A stretch of 64,000 nucleotides of DNA from Leptospira ellinghausenii (GTDB lineage Bacteria; Spirochaetota; Leptospiria; Leptospirales; Leptospiraceae). The notes beneath the pieces were generated by a model, which saw only the letters and a program-made list of their open reading frames with translations, was not told the DNA's origin and made no database searches. The DNA is taken from the NCBI RefSeq assembly GCF_003114815.1, contig NZ_BFAZ01000009.1:248001-312000 (forward strand), written 5' to 3'. The translations under genes and the position numbers were made by a program. Shown one piece after another: positions 20,002 through 29,590 of the stretch (positions are counted from its first letter, which is position 1; every line of letters starts with the position of its first letter).

Positions 20002-21210
20002 ATGCAGTTCATAGAGTTTTTAAACCAAAGGCAAAACATTGAAAAAACTAGAAATTTTAATGTCTTCCAAAATTACACCCTCGATGGATTAAAACCTGTA
20101 TTTGAACATATACAAAGTTCCTTTGATCAAAAAAAACCAAAACCCATTAGGATCAGTGTTGTTGGGACAAATGGAAAAGGTTCCACCTCACACTACTTAG
20201 CCTGTTTATTCTCTAAATTAGGACACAATGTTGGACTCTATACTTCACCTCACCTACTCACACCTTTAGAAAGATTACAACTGGTGAGAAAAGGTGAACC
20301 ATCCCTTCCAAATATAGCGGATATAAATCTTTGTTTCCAAAACTTTTTTTTTGAAGATTTGAAACGTTATGAATCTTTGTCTTACTTCGAATTTCTCACT
20401 GTATTTGCGTATCGATTTTTCCATGAACAAACTTTGGATGTGGAAATTTGGGAAGCGGGTCTTGGAGGAAGGTTAGATGCCACAAAACTTGTAGAAGCTG
20501 ACTATATTGTCCTTACCAAAATTGGACTCGATCATTCTGAAATTTTAGGAAACACGAAAGAAGCCATTTGCCTAGAAAAACTCGGCATTACGAGTGATAA
20601 AACTTTGTCTCTATTTGCGTTTCAAGAAGAAGTGGAAACACTACCCGAATCTTTTCACACTCGGCCGAAAAAAGATACAGTTCCCCTCCATGTGATTTCC
20701 GTTCCACCTAAAGAAAGTTATTTGGAGACTAATTTTCTTTATGCAAAAAGTATCGTTTCCAATATTCTGAAGGAACAACAAACGTCAGTTTCCGACATTC
20801 CTTTTACTTCCATTCGAAAACCGAAAGGAAGGATGGAAGTCCTGTCGAACACCCCAATTGTCGTTTTTGACCCTTCCCATAACCCAGATGCCATCCGCAC
20901 CACCTCACATGAATTTGCGAAAAACCATAGAAAATTCCATGTTGTACTGGGAAGCCTTCCCGACAAAGACCTGGCTGGGATTCTGAATGCCCTACCTGAA
21001 CCAAACCTAGAAAGCCTGATCCTTTGGGAAGGAGAGGGTTTTGGTCGTTTCCCTGCCCCTACAGTGCGGCTCCATGAGAGAACCATCAGACAAAGTTCCC
21101 ATCCCGAGTTAGTTCCCTTATTCCAAGGCGAAATTCCGGTTTTGGTGTTAGGAAGTTTCCGACTTTATGGAATTGTGGCAAATTTAATACAAAATACAAT
21201 AAAGATGTAA
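20002..21210 (+). CDS. folC: bifunctional folylpolyglutamate/dihydrofolate synthase
   Basis: FolC is a Mur-ligase family enzyme that joins glutamate to dihydropteroate or folates using ATP. VVGTNGKGSTSHYLA is the P-loop; EAGLGGRLDATKLV and TKIGLDHSEILG are the metal-binding and conserved family motifs. VFDPSHNPDAI (about residue 285) marks the C-terminal domain. ATG at 20002 gives 402 aa; a TTG nine bases earlier is possible. It is likely co-transcribed with aroE. Confidence 0.93.
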   Translation: MQFIEFLNQRQNIEKTRNFNVFQNYTLDGLKPVFEHIQSSFDQKKPKPIRISVVGTNGKGSTSHYLACLFSKLGHNVGLYTSPHLLTPLERLQLVRKGEPSLPNIADINLCFQNFFFEDLKRYESLSYFEFLTVFAYRFFHEQTLDVEIWEAGLGGRLDATKLVEADYIVLTKIGLDHSEILGNTKEAICLEKLGITSDKTLSLFAFQEEVETLPESFHTRPKKDTVPLHVISVPPKESYLETNFLYAKSIVSNILKEQQTSVSDIPFTSIRKPKGRMEVLSNTPIVVFDPSHNPDAIRTTSHEFAKNHRKFHVVLGSLPDKDLAGILNALPEPNLESLILWEGEGFGRFPAPTVRLHERTIRQSSHPELVPLFQGEIPVLVLGSFRLYGIVANLIQNTIKM

Positions 21211-21230
21211 AATTGGACTTTACAAATGAA

Positions 21231-21270
21231 TCCTGAACGAGATTGTTCTTTTAGGAAACATCGTTCAGGA
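21231..21270. promoter_or_regulatory. 10-bp inverted repeat, putative TetR operator over the ribosome site
   Basis: TCCTGAACGA (21231-21240) and TCGTTCAGGA (21261-21270) are exact reverse complements with a 20-base spacer. The right arm ends two bases before the ATG of the TetR gene and contains its AGGA ribosome site. The symmetric arms with ACGA/TCGT ends fit an autoregulatory operator. In RNA the same arms would form a stem that hides the ribosome site. Confidence 0.65.
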
Positions 21271-21272
21271 CT

Positions 21273-21893
21273 ATGCAAACTCCAAAAGAACATACTAGAA
21301 AAGAAATTCTACAAGCAGCTCGTGAAGAGTTCATCCAACTTGGTTTTGAAAAAGCCAGTATGCGAACCATTGCCAAAAAAGCAAAGGTCTCAACGAGTAA
21401 TATCTACAATTACTTCGAAAACAAAGAACACTTACTGACAGAGATCTTACAGCCAGTGTTATCGGGACTTGAGAAAGCATTCGCCTATGTATCACATCCC
21501 GATTATTTTGAAAAAAGGTTTAACGACAGTTATGAGACGTGGAGAGAAAGATTCCACATCGCTCTGGATTATGTGGATACAAACAGGGATGATTTTATCC
21601 TGCTCCTCACAAAGTCTCAAGGGTCCCATTTGGAGGAATTTCCAGAAACTGTCCTCACAAGACTTACTAAAATCAATTTTGAGCAATATTCAACTTTCAA
21701 ACAAAAAAATCCAACGTATAAAGGTGAAGTAGATGAGTTTGTGGTCCGTAACATCTTATCATTTTTCCTGAATATCTTTGTCCAAATGGTAAGACAAGGG
21801 ATTTCCAAACAAGACATGCTTGTTTACCAAGATAGTTTCCTTAAATTTTTGCATTTTGGATACAAAGGATCGATTGCCTCCGATTTGAACTGA
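21273..21893 (+). CDS. TetR/AcrR family transcriptional regulator
   Basis: The N-terminal helix-turn-helix domain (about residues 8-55) reads RKEILQAAREEFIQLGFEKA and then SMRTIAKKAKVSTSNIYNYF, a typical TetR DNA-binding head. The C-terminal ligand domain (about 60-206) is not recognisable by ligand. It sits between folC and trpF in the same direction and need not control them. A perfect inverted repeat over its own ribosome site suggests autoregulation. Confidence 0.9.
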   Translation: MQTPKEHTRKEILQAAREEFIQLGFEKASMRTIAKKAKVSTSNIYNYFENKEHLLTEILQPVLSGLEKAFAYVSHPDYFEKRFNDSYETWRERFHIALDYVDTNRDDFILLLTKSQGSHLEEFPETVLTRLTKINFEQYSTFKQKNPTYKGEVDEFVVRNILSFFLNIFVQMVRQGISKQDMLVYQDSFLKFLHFGYKGSIASDLN

Positions 21894-21909
21894 ATCAATC
21901 TGGTTCTCA

Positions 21910-22542
21910 ATGGGAACCGATACCAAAATTAAAATCTGTGGAATCAAAGATTTTGCCACACTTGAGTTATGCCACGAACTCGGTGTGGACTTTGTTGGTC
22001 TCAATTTTTCACCCAAATCACCTCGTGGAATCAATCGAAGAATAGCAGAGGAAATACTTTCCATCCGCCACTTACCAGGATTTCCAAAACTTGTTTTTTT
22101 ATTTTTTGAAAACTCCACTGAAGAGATCCTTTCTCTCACAAAAGAATTTAAGCCAGACCTAGTCCAACTGATTCGTGGTGATCATTTTCTCACAAAAGAA
22201 ATTTGGGAAACTTTCACAAATCAAAAACAATTACTCCCTGCAATCCGAATCCAATCACCCATCGATTCAGACGAAGAATTAGAACTTAAGTCTCCTCTTG
22301 TTATATTGGATAGTTTTCAAAAAGGACTCGGTGGAGGCAGTGGACATATATTCCCTTGGGAATATGTAACCAAAGTAAAACGACCTTATCTACTTGCTGG
22401 AGGTATCACTCCAAACAATGTCCAGTTAGCTCTGAATACATTAAAACCTTATGGAATCGATGTAGCAAGTGGAGTGGAAACAGACGGCAAAAAAGATCCT
22501 AATAAAATCAAAGAATTGGTACAAAATGTCCGAAACTTATGA
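21910..22542 (+). CDS. trpF: phosphoribosylanthranilate isomerase
   Basis: TrpF converts phosphoribosylanthranilate to CdRP in tryptophan synthesis using a (beta/alpha)8 barrel. KIKICGIKD (about 6-14) holds the catalytic Cys, GLNFSPKSPRG is the conserved second loop, and LLAGGITPNNV with GIDVASGVE forms the phosphate site. Length is 210 aa. Other trp genes are not in the window. Its stop overlaps the mutS start by 17 bp. Confidence 0.94.
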   Translation: MGTDTKIKICGIKDFATLELCHELGVDFVGLNFSPKSPRGINRRIAEEILSIRHLPGFPKLVFLFFENSTEEILSLTKEFKPDLVQLIRGDHFLTKEIWETFTNQKQLLPAIRIQSPIDSDEELELKSPLVILDSFQKGLGGGSGHIFPWEYVTKVKRPYLLAGGITPNNVQLALNTLKPYGIDVASGVETDGKKDPNKIKELVQNVRNL

Positions 22543-25048
22543 AGCTTTAAATACTCCTGTTATGCGCCAATATCTGGAAGTAAAGGAACAACATCCAGAT
22601 GGAATCGTATTTTTTCGGATGGGTGATTTTTACGAAATGTTTATGGATGATGCAAAAATTGCCGCACAAATTTTAGACATCACACTTACCAAAAGGCAAA
22701 ACCAAATCCCAATGGCAGGAATTCCATACCATGCCACAGAGAGTTACATTTCAAGACTGATCTCTGCTGGTAAAAAAGTCGTAGTATGTGAACAAACAAA
22801 ACCTGACGACCCAAAAGCAAAAATTATGTCAAGGGAAGTTGTGCGCATCATCACACCAGGAACTGTCGTAGAAGACAATTTACTCGGTGGTTATCAGAAT
22901 AATTATTTATCTTTGTATTATAAGGAAAAATCTTCCGTCTACTTAGCGTTTGCCGATGTATCCACTTCGGAACTTGTTTATTTTTACTTTTCTGAAACGG
23001 AAAAAGAAAGGATTTTGGATACGATCAAACGATTTTCTCCTAAGGAGATGATTTATACAGAGGAAATCCCTCCCCTTGCAAAAGAATCCAAAATTATCCT
23101 ATCCCAAATACCAAAAGAATACCTTCCCAAAAAAAAAGGAGCAGGAATCGATACCGTTGTACATGTATTAGATGCATATTTGCAATACAATTATAGAAAT
23201 CAAAACTTTGTCTTCCAATCACCAAGACGTATTGATGAAAGCGAATATTTAGTCCTCGACGAACAAACAGTTTCCCATTTGGAACTGGTTGAAAATCCCA
23301 ACGACAAAAACCACACTCTATTTGGAGTCCTCAATCGTTGTATCACTGCTACAGGAAAACGGTACCTCAAACAAAGGATCTTATTTCCGACTAGGGATGA
23401 AAAAAAAATCAAAGACCATTGGGACAAAATTGAAATTTTAACTCAGAACAAAAAAGAACGAATCAAAATCAAAGAATCACTTGGGGATCTCATTGATTTA
23501 GAACGTGTGATCACACGTTTCCGTGTGGGGAAAGCTTTGCCTCGCGATTTTCGTGGGATTGAAAGAAGTTTAACAGCTGTCAGCCACATGAAGGAAATTT
23601 TAGATGGAATTGGATATGACTTTTCCAAACTTCCAAAAGATTTAGAAGTGCTAGTATTAGAATTTCAAAAAACCCTTTTTGATGGCGAACTGCCTGTTTT
23701 TTTAGGAAACTCACCTTTTCTAAAATCTGGTTTTGATAGTGAGTATGATGATGCCATACTAGCCCGAGAAAAAGGGAAAGATTGGATCTTGGAACTTGAA
23801 GAAAAAGAGAAAAAAGAATCTGGTTGTTCTAGCTTAAAAATTCGTTACAACAAAATCTTAGGTTACTTTATCGAAGTTTCGAAAGCCCAAGCAAAAGATG
23901 TCCCTTCTCATTTTTTAAAAAAACAAACTCTTGTCACAGGGGAAAGGTTTACTTCTCCTAAACTCGAAGAACTGGAACGAGCCATCTTACAAGCGGATGA
24001 AATCATTGAACGAATCGAAAAACAAGTGTTTGATCGTTTGGTGGCAACATGTATTTCACTTTATGAAGCATTTTTAACTCTATCCAATGAAGTTGCATCT
24101 TTGGATTACCATTTGTCCCTAACTGAAACCAAAGAAGAATACCAGTGGACAAGGCCCGAGATTAGAACTGATGGAATCATTGAATACATTGAATCTCGTC
24201 ATCCTGTCGTGGAAACATTTTTACCAATTGGTGAACGATTTGTTCCTAATACATTGGAACTCAATCCAAAAGAAAACGCAATCGCAGTGTTAACGGGTCC
24301 GAATATGGCGGGTAAATCTACTTTTATGCGCCAAATTGCCATTAACCAAATTCTCTTTCAGATGGGTTCCTATGTTCCTTCTAAAAAAGCATCCTTATCC
24401 ATCGTGGATCGTATTTTTACAAGGATTGGATCAGGTGACAACTTAACTAAAGGTGAGTCTACTTTTTATGTAGAAATGAAAGAAACAGCTACAATCCTAA
24501 ACCAATTCACGGAAAATAGTTTGATCCTTTTTGATGAAGTGGGTCGTGGAACATCAACTTATGATGGTTTGTCGATCGCTTGGGCCATCTTAGAATTCTT
24601 AAGTAAAAATTTTCCGAAACCAAAAACCATTTTTGCTACACATTACCATGAATTAACGGAACTCGAAAAAGGTGCCGGTATTTTTAATCTTTATTTAGAT
24701 ACTTTTGAAAAAGATGGTGAAATTTTATTCTTAAAAAAAGTAAAAAGAGGAAAATCAAAACAATCCTTTGGAATTTACGTCGCAAAATTGGCAGGCATTC
24801 CAGAATCCGTATCGGAACGTGCGAAAGAAATTTTATCAGGAATCGAATCCAAAAAACGCGAAATCAAAATCAAAAACGAAGAACCAAGTTTGTTCGGAAA
24901 TTTAATTGAAAAAGAAACTAAGGGATTATCGGCTAACAAAGAGAAAGTGCTAAAACGAATTTCAGGGCTCGACCCTAACAAAATTCCACCACTAGAAGCT
25001 TTGTCAATATTGGATGAATTAAAAAGAACTCTCAAAGAGGAAAACTAA
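22526..25048 (+). CDS. mutS: DNA mismatch repair ATPase MutS
   Basis: MutS recognises mismatches and recruits MutL. The mismatch-contacting F-Y-E triad is at residues 35-37 (RMGDFYEMF). The ATPase domain shows GPNMAGKST (near residue 610), DEVGRGTSTYDGLSIA and FATHYHEL. The ATG at 22526 (840 aa) is placed exactly at the family start; a longer frame to 22469 lies within trpF. It overlaps trpF by 17 bp and its 3' end overlaps convergent serB by 30 bp. Confidence 0.96.
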   Translation: MSETYEALNTPVMRQYLEVKEQHPDGIVFFRMGDFYEMFMDDAKIAAQILDITLTKRQNQIPMAGIPYHATESYISRLISAGKKVVVCEQTKPDDPKAKIMSREVVRIITPGTVVEDNLLGGYQNNYLSLYYKEKSSVYLAFADVSTSELVYFYFSETEKERILDTIKRFSPKEMIYTEEIPPLAKESKIILSQIPKEYLPKKKGAGIDTVVHVLDAYLQYNYRNQNFVFQSPRRIDESEYLVLDEQTVSHLELVENPNDKNHTLFGVLNRCITATGKRYLKQRILFPTRDEKKIKDHWDKIEILTQNKKERIKIKESLGDLIDLERVITRFRVGKALPRDFRGIERSLTAVSHMKEILDGIGYDFSKLPKDLEVLVLEFQKTLFDGELPVFLGNSPFLKSGFDSEYDDAILAREKGKDWILELEEKEKKESGCSSLKIRYNKILGYFIEVSKAQAKDVPSHFLKKQTLVTGERFTSPKLEELERAILQADEIIERIEKQVFDRLVATCISLYEAFLTLSNEVASLDYHLSLTETKEEYQWTRPEIRTDGIIEYIESRHPVVETFLPIGERFVPNTLELNPKENAIAVLTGPNMAGKSTFMRQIAINQILFQMGSYVPSKKASLSIVDRIFTRIGSGDNLTKGESTFYVEMKETATILNQFTENSLILFDEVGRGTSTYDGLSIAWAILEFLSKNFPKPKTIFATHYHELTELEKGAGIFNLYLDTFEKDGEILFLKKVKRGKSKQSFGIYVAKLAGIPESVSERAKEILSGIESKKREIKIKNEEPSLFGNLIEKETKGLSANKEKVLKRISGLDPNKIPPLEALSILDELKRTLKEEN

Positions 25049-25918
25049 AGCAGATAAATCTGTAAATTCGATCCAATTGATGATTTGGTCTTTCAATCCT
25101 TGTTTGGCATGAATTCCTATCCCAATCCCTGCTGCATTTAACATCAAAGCATCGTTGGCTCCGTCTCCTACAGCAACCACACGTTCGAGGGGAACTGAAA
25201 ATTCATTCGCATACTTTCTTAAGTACACTTCTTTTTTCTCTCGATTGATGATCTCACCAACGATTTGGCCTGTAAAAAAACCATCCTTTTCTTCAAGTCC
25301 ATTGGCTCGAAAAAAATCAACAGGGTATTTTTTTGAGAATAATTCTAAAACTGGACTAAAACCACCACTTAAAATTCCAAGCTTACATCCGTTTGACGAA
25401 AGAAATTGGAATACAGTTTCCATTCCATCATTTAAATGCAAAAGATCATACACTTCTTTAAAACTTTGAATCGAAAGACCAGCCAAATGTTTCACTCTGA
25501 GACGGAGGGCTTCATCAAATCCCATGCCCCCTTCCATCGCTCTTTTTGTAACACTTGCTACTTCTTCGAATACTCCATGTTTACGAGCAAGTTCATCGAT
25601 CACCTCTTCTCTTATGACTGTGGAATCCATATCAAATATAAAGAGAGATGTTTGTTTTGTCGGTAATAAGAAAGGTAAGTATAATAAATCTATTTTGTAT
25701 TTTGCAAACCTTTCTCGAATTGTAACAATTTGGTTTCGGTTCCAGGATTCCTCTATAAGGATACGAACAGAGTGAAGGCCGTATCGTTCCGAATGAGAAA
25801 TAGTTTTAGGATCGATTGTACCAGAGGATGTAAAAGGATCAACCTTACCATCTTGGAAGGAATCGAAAATATGATTGTTAGGAATGGGATTATGCGAAAT
25901 AAGAAGGATTGAATTCAT
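25019..25918 (-). CDS. serB: phosphoserine phosphatase
   Basis: SerB is a HAD-family phosphatase for the last step of serine synthesis. The catalytic core starts at FIFDMDSTVIREEVIDELA (about residue 93), with GILSGGFSPV as the second motif and VVAVGDGANDALML as the metal-binding third motif. The N-terminal ~90 residues are an extension without the clear ACT signature seen in longer SerB proteins. The 3' end overlaps mutS by 30 bp in convergent orientation. Confidence 0.92.
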   Translation of the reverse strand: MNSILLISHNPIPNNHIFDSFQDGKVDPFTSSGTIDPKTISHSERYGLHSVRILIEESWNRNQIVTIRERFAKYKIDLLYLPFLLPTKQTSLFIFDMDSTVIREEVIDELARKHGVFEEVASVTKRAMEGGMGFDEALRLRVKHLAGLSIQSFKEVYDLLHLNDGMETVFQFLSSNGCKLGILSGGFSPVLELFSKKYPVDFFRANGLEEKDGFFTGQIVGEIINREKKEVYLRKYANEFSVPLERVVAVGDGANDALMLNAAGIGIGIHAKQGLKDQIINWIEFTDLSALVFLFESSF

Positions 25919-25921
25919 TCG

Positions 25922-26689
25922 TTATTTTTGTAAATAGGGTCTCAGTTTTTTACCCCAAAGTTCATATCCTTTTTCATTAAAATGTAAACTATCACCATTC
26001 GGACGAATGAATTCTTCACTTAGAGTTGGTGCATCTGGTTTTCGCATAATGTCCCAAACTTCTATGTATTCTACATTTTGTGTAGTACGAGCCACTTGGT
26101 TTAAAAATAAATTATAAACAGGAACAATTTGATTCAATTCCTTCACACGAGTTGGCGGAACTGCAATGAGAAAAATCCTAGTTTGGTGGTTATGAGAATG
26201 GATTTTTTTGATGATCATAAGTAGATTATTTTGCACAAGACTCAAACATTTGCCTTGGATAAAATCGTTTCCACCAATTTCAATCACAACAGTTTTCGGC
26301 TCTAATCGTAACACGTCCTCATCGATACGAGTGAGTAAGGTTTCTGTCATATCACCACCTATCCCACGATTGGTGACGGATTTGCCTGGAAACTCTTTCA
26401 CCATTAGTTCTGGTAAAAACAAATGTACCAAACTATCACCAGTAAAAACAATTTCCGAATGTTTGATTTTAGTATTGTCTTCTGCGTATAACAAACGTGT
26501 TGGGAGCCAGGCCTTTTCGATGTATTTTTTAAAATTAACATCATCGCGCCAACCCGGCTCTGCAAAACACTGGAAGTTAGAGTCAAAGTAATCTCGTTTT
26601 GAGGTGGTTTTACAATTTGTAACACTCAAAACTAGGGTGATCGAAACACCCCATCGAAGGAAGAATTTAATCCTGTTCTTGCGGTTCAT
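25922..26689 (-). CDS. SGNH/GDSL hydrolase-fold lipoprotein
   Basis: A signal peptide ends in a lipobox-like V-T-N-C with Cys26, so this is probably a membrane-attached lipoprotein. The esterase fold shows all blocks: FTGDSLVH with the nucleophilic Ser, NRGIGGDM, EIGGNDF, and D-S-L-H near the C-terminus for the catalytic Asp and His. Length 255 aa. It is probably an acyl-ester hydrolase acting on envelope lipids or polysaccharide; the substrate is unknown. Its start overlaps the small upstream gene by 23 bp, and serB starts only three bases past its stop. Confidence 0.85.
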   Translation of the reverse strand: MNRKNRIKFFLRWGVSITLVLSVTNCKTTSKRDYFDSNFQCFAEPGWRDDVNFKKYIEKAWLPTRLLYAEDNTKIKHSEIVFTGDSLVHLFLPELMVKEFPGKSVTNRGIGGDMTETLLTRIDEDVLRLEPKTVVIEIGGNDFIQGKCLSLVQNNLLMIIKKIHSHNHQTRIFLIAVPPTRVKELNQIVPVYNLFLNQVARTTQNVEYIEVWDIMRKPDAPTLSEEFIRPNGDSLHFNEKGYELWGKKLRPYLQK

Positions 26690-26846
26690 TCATTCGGAAG
26701 CGCTTTTGCCAATCTTTGATTTGGGCCTGCGCATATTCTTCCGTGTCACAAATCCGAAATTCAATCGGGTTATTTGTGGTTGTTTCGATGAGTTTGGCTT
26801 CGATATACCCGTTCTTTAACTTGGTTGTCTCAATGCGATATCTCAT
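26667..26846 (-). CDS. small conserved-looking protein of 59 residues
   Basis: An open frame encodes 59 residues starting MRYRIETTKLKNGYIEAK and ending in NEPQEQD. ATG at 26846 is preceded by TTTGGAG eight bases upstream, a good ribosome site. It fills an otherwise empty 180-base gap, and its stop overlaps the start of the SGNH lipoprotein gene by 23 bp, which suggests translational coupling. There is no signal peptide or membrane helix; it is polar with one Cys. No function can be assigned. Confidence 0.65.
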   Translation of the reverse strand: MRYRIETTKLKNGYIEAKLIETTTNNPIEFRICDTEEYAQAQIKDWQKRFRMNEPQEQD

Positions 26847-26870
26847 CTGAATAGCTCCAAAAACCAGGAT

Positions 26871-28418
26871 TTAATTTCCACGTATCTTTGCAATCTCTTC
26901 TAAAGTTTCATCCTCTTTGTATTTTCCAAAGAGAAAAATTGCAAGTAAACAGAATGCAGAAGCGAGAGGTCCTGTCAATCGAACTCCCAGTTCCCCACCA
27001 GCTTCTACTTCTTCGACTTTACAAATGGTAGATTCCATACTTATTTTTGCCTCAGACTCACTATTTTTTTTCAGTTCTGACTTAGATTCGGACACAGATG
27101 GAGCAATGATTCCTGTTACGCTAGGAGAAACTTGTTTTTTAGAATCACGGTCAAGCCCAAGCAAAATCACAGAACTAAAGATTAATACGGCAAGTGTTTG
27201 TCCTAGTTTTTGCATAAAAGTCCTTCCTGCATAAAAGAGGCCTTCTCGTTTGGAACCTGTTTTTAAAGAATCAAGTTCAGCAATATCTGCTAATATTGCA
27301 TTTGGTAATATACCAAGGATTGCAATTGGTATGGCAGCAACTGCTACGATCATATAACCTTGGATATACGGGGACAATGGCAAACTGTTTTTCCCAATAA
27401 AATAGATGGATAAAAATAAAGCTAGGAAAGTGTAAAATCCAATGAGAACAGTTCTCTTTTTCCCAATTTTCCGTGCGACAAAATTGACAACAGGGTAAAA
27501 GGCAAATGATACGAGTAACATTACAGTGAGAAGTTGTGTGACAAACTCCCTTTCCAATTCCAATAGTACTGTTACGTAGTAAGAAATACCGGTTGTGAGA
27601 ATGGTGAGTGCGAGGAAATAACACAAATCAGAAAGTGCAAAATACAAAAAGTTTTTGTTTTTGAATGTGAGGACAAGTGCTTCCTTAAATGGAACACTTG
27701 ATGCCTCAGATTCACAGTATGTTTTTTCGTGGATGGTAAATACGGGGAAATACATACAAATCGCAGCAAAGATACATAGGATACCCAAAGCATATTGCCT
27801 TGCGACAAGAGTTTGCACAGAAGCATCTGGATCAAAAACAAAACTCGATTGTAAAACATTAGCAATCATAGGCTCTGTGGAGGCAACAATGATCCCTAAT
27901 GCATAAGTAACTGAGATGTAAGTGGATAAATTGAGTCGTTCTTCGGGAGTATGTCCAAGCTCAGGGATGAGTGCAAAAAATGGTGTGACATACACTGTTA
28001 AAAATAGATAGAAGAGCAACATAAAACTCGTCATCCAAACCAAGTTCGTCGAAGAGACGAAGTTATGTGGTGGAACAAAGATTAACCAACAAAAGACGGC
28101 AGAAGGGATTCCACCCAGAAACAAAAAGGGAATTCTCCTTCCAAATCGTGAAGAAAAACGATCGGAAGAGTTCGCAATGAGTGGGTCAGTGAATGCATCC
28201 CACAAACGGCCAATGGCAGCTACCACACCGATGGTGGAAAGGCCCCAAAACGCCATTTTTTCAATTAGATCCGGGAAACACTCCTGTCCGGGTTTCGGAG
28301 CTGGAGGTAGGTAAAAATAAACTTGGTGTAGGCCAATGATGTTGATGAGTGTAGACCAACCAAGTTGGCCTACCGCATAACTAATTTGTTTTCCAAATGG
28401 TAAAGACGGTTTTTGCAT
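26871..28418 (-). CDS. MFS transporter of the GPH sugar:cation symporter family
   Basis: This inner-membrane symporter has about twelve helices and belongs to the glycoside-pentoside-hexuronide (MelB-like) branch. Evidence is the family segment RLWDAFTDPLIANSSDR near residue 70 and RFGRRIPFLFLG after it, plus a duplicate pattern in the second half. An insertion rich in Ser and Glu (about residues 425-480) lies between the last two helices and is unusual. ATG at 28418 (515 aa) or GTG at 28427 may start it; neither has a clear ribosome site. The substrate is unknown. Confidence 0.85.
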   Translation of the reverse strand: MQKPSLPFGKQISYAVGQLGWSTLINIIGLHQVYFYLPPAPKPGQECFPDLIEKMAFWGLSTIGVVAAIGRLWDAFTDPLIANSSDRFSSRFGRRIPFLFLGGIPSAVFCWLIFVPPHNFVSSTNLVWMTSFMLLFYLFLTVYVTPFFALIPELGHTPEERLNLSTYISVTYALGIIVASTEPMIANVLQSSFVFDPDASVQTLVARQYALGILCIFAAICMYFPVFTIHEKTYCESEASSVPFKEALVLTFKNKNFLYFALSDLCYFLALTILTTGISYYVTVLLELEREFVTQLLTVMLLVSFAFYPVVNFVARKIGKKRTVLIGFYTFLALFLSIYFIGKNSLPLSPYIQGYMIVAVAAIPIAILGILPNAILADIAELDSLKTGSKREGLFYAGRTFMQKLGQTLAVLIFSSVILLGLDRDSKKQVSPSVTGIIAPSVSESKSELKKNSESEAKISMESTICKVEEVEAGGELGVRLTGPLASAFCLLAIFLFGKYKEDETLEEIAKIRGN

Positions 28419-28431
28419 GTGTATCACTAGA

Positions 28432-28459
28432 GGCGGTAAAGTAGGAGCATGATACCGCC
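28432..28459. promoter_or_regulatory. hairpin between bioB and the symporter gene
   Basis: GGCGGTA and TACCGCC form a 7-bp stem with a 14-base loop. On the - strand transcript the GTATCA next to it can alternatively pair with TGATAC just before the symporter start. There is no U-tract, so it is not a standard terminator. Confidence 0.35.
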
Positions 28460-28477
28460 AAAAGTGAAAAAGGCAAA

Positions 28478-29533
28478 CTACTTTTTGTGTTTATAGAGTT
28501 CTGGAAAGTTTTTCTCGTCGTATAAAAACTTTGACTCGTAGTCTTCCCAACCTTCTGGGATTCCTTCTGTAAATTCTGGGACCATATTACAATCACGAAT
28601 GAGATTCATTGTTTGTTCCATCTCACTTCCTTTTACATTCAAATAACCTTCAGCAAAAAGGGAATTGGCAACATACAATGCAATTGACTGTAAGGAACCC
28701 AAATGCCCTTCGCGACCTGCACCAACTCGGATTTCAGAGTCTGGATTCACCAAACGGAACACAGACAACACTCTGATACAAAACTCAGGAGTGAGTGGTG
28801 ACTTTTGGATGGCATGACCTTTGATGGGGATAAAAAAGTTCACAGGAATGGAGATCACACCAAGTCGTTTGAGTTCAAACGCAACTTGTACGATGTCTTC
28901 CAATGCTTCACCCATACCCACAATGATCCCTGAACAAAGTCCAATCTCTGCTTCTTTAGCTGCCTTAAGTGTAGTTAGTCGGTCTTGGAAGGTATGAGTG
29001 GAACAAATTTCATTGTATTTGGATTCAGATGTATTGAGATTATGATTGTAACGATCAAGACCAGCGTCTTTTAACGTTTTTGCTTTTTTGGCATCAAGGA
29101 TTCCCGCAGAAAGACAAACCTTCATTCCCAATTCACCATTGATTTTGGAAATGGTTTCCGCTAGTTTGTCGACAGCTTTGTCGGTTGGTCCTCTGCCTGA
29201 TGTGACCATACAAAAACGATACGCACCGTTTTCTTTTGCCTTTTTGGCATCTTCCCAAATTTCTTCAGGTAATTTTAAGGAATACTCTTGGATCCCTGAT
29301 TCTCCACCCTTTCTTTGCGCGCAGTAACCACAATCTTCTGGGCAATATCCGTTTTTGATGTTATCTAAAATATGAATGCGAACTTTATTGCTGAAATGAC
29401 GGAATCGTTCTTCCGAAGCTTTTGCGACGATAGGCAAAAAGGGAACCTCTCCTTTTAAAATTTGGAGGGCTTCTTCCTCGGATATGATGGAGGGAGAGGA
29501 AGAGGTCGTTTTTTCTTGGATAGTTGCGATCAT
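28478..29533 (-). CDS. bioB: biotin synthase
   Basis: BioB is a radical SAM enzyme that inserts sulfur into dethiobiotin. The cluster motif C-P-E-D-C-G-Y-C (C-x3-C-x2-C) lies near residues 64-71. Conserved YNHNLNTS and the late [11 protein letters not shown] region bind substrate and the second cluster. Length (351 aa) is normal. It is the last gene of the bioD-bioA-bioB group, 57 bp after bioA. Confidence 0.97.
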   Translation of the reverse strand: MIATIQEKTTSSSPSIISEEEALQILKGEVPFLPIVAKASEERFRHFSNKVRIHILDNIKNGYCPEDCGYCAQRKGGESGIQEYSLKLPEEIWEDAKKAKENGAYRFCMVTSGRGPTDKAVDKLAETISKINGELGMKVCLSAGILDAKKAKTLKDAGLDRYNHNLNTSESKYNEICSTHTFQDRLTTLKAAKEAEIGLCSGIIVGMGEALEDIVQVAFELKRLGVISIPVNFFIPIKGHAIQKSPLTPEFCIRVLSVFRLVNPDSEIRVGAGREGHLGSLQSIALYVANSLFAEGYLNVKGSEMEQTMNLIRDCNMVPEFTEGIPEGWEDYESKFLYDEKNFPELYKHKK

Positions 29534-29590
29534 GAAAACAAAATCTTTTCTGAGCGTGACTCTGTAAACGAAGAAAATGGAGGTAAGGAG

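Noticed and set aside
29534..29590. BirA operator in front of bioB
   Set aside because: Only short GTTTAC/TTGT fragments occur without the symmetric arms of a biotin operator.
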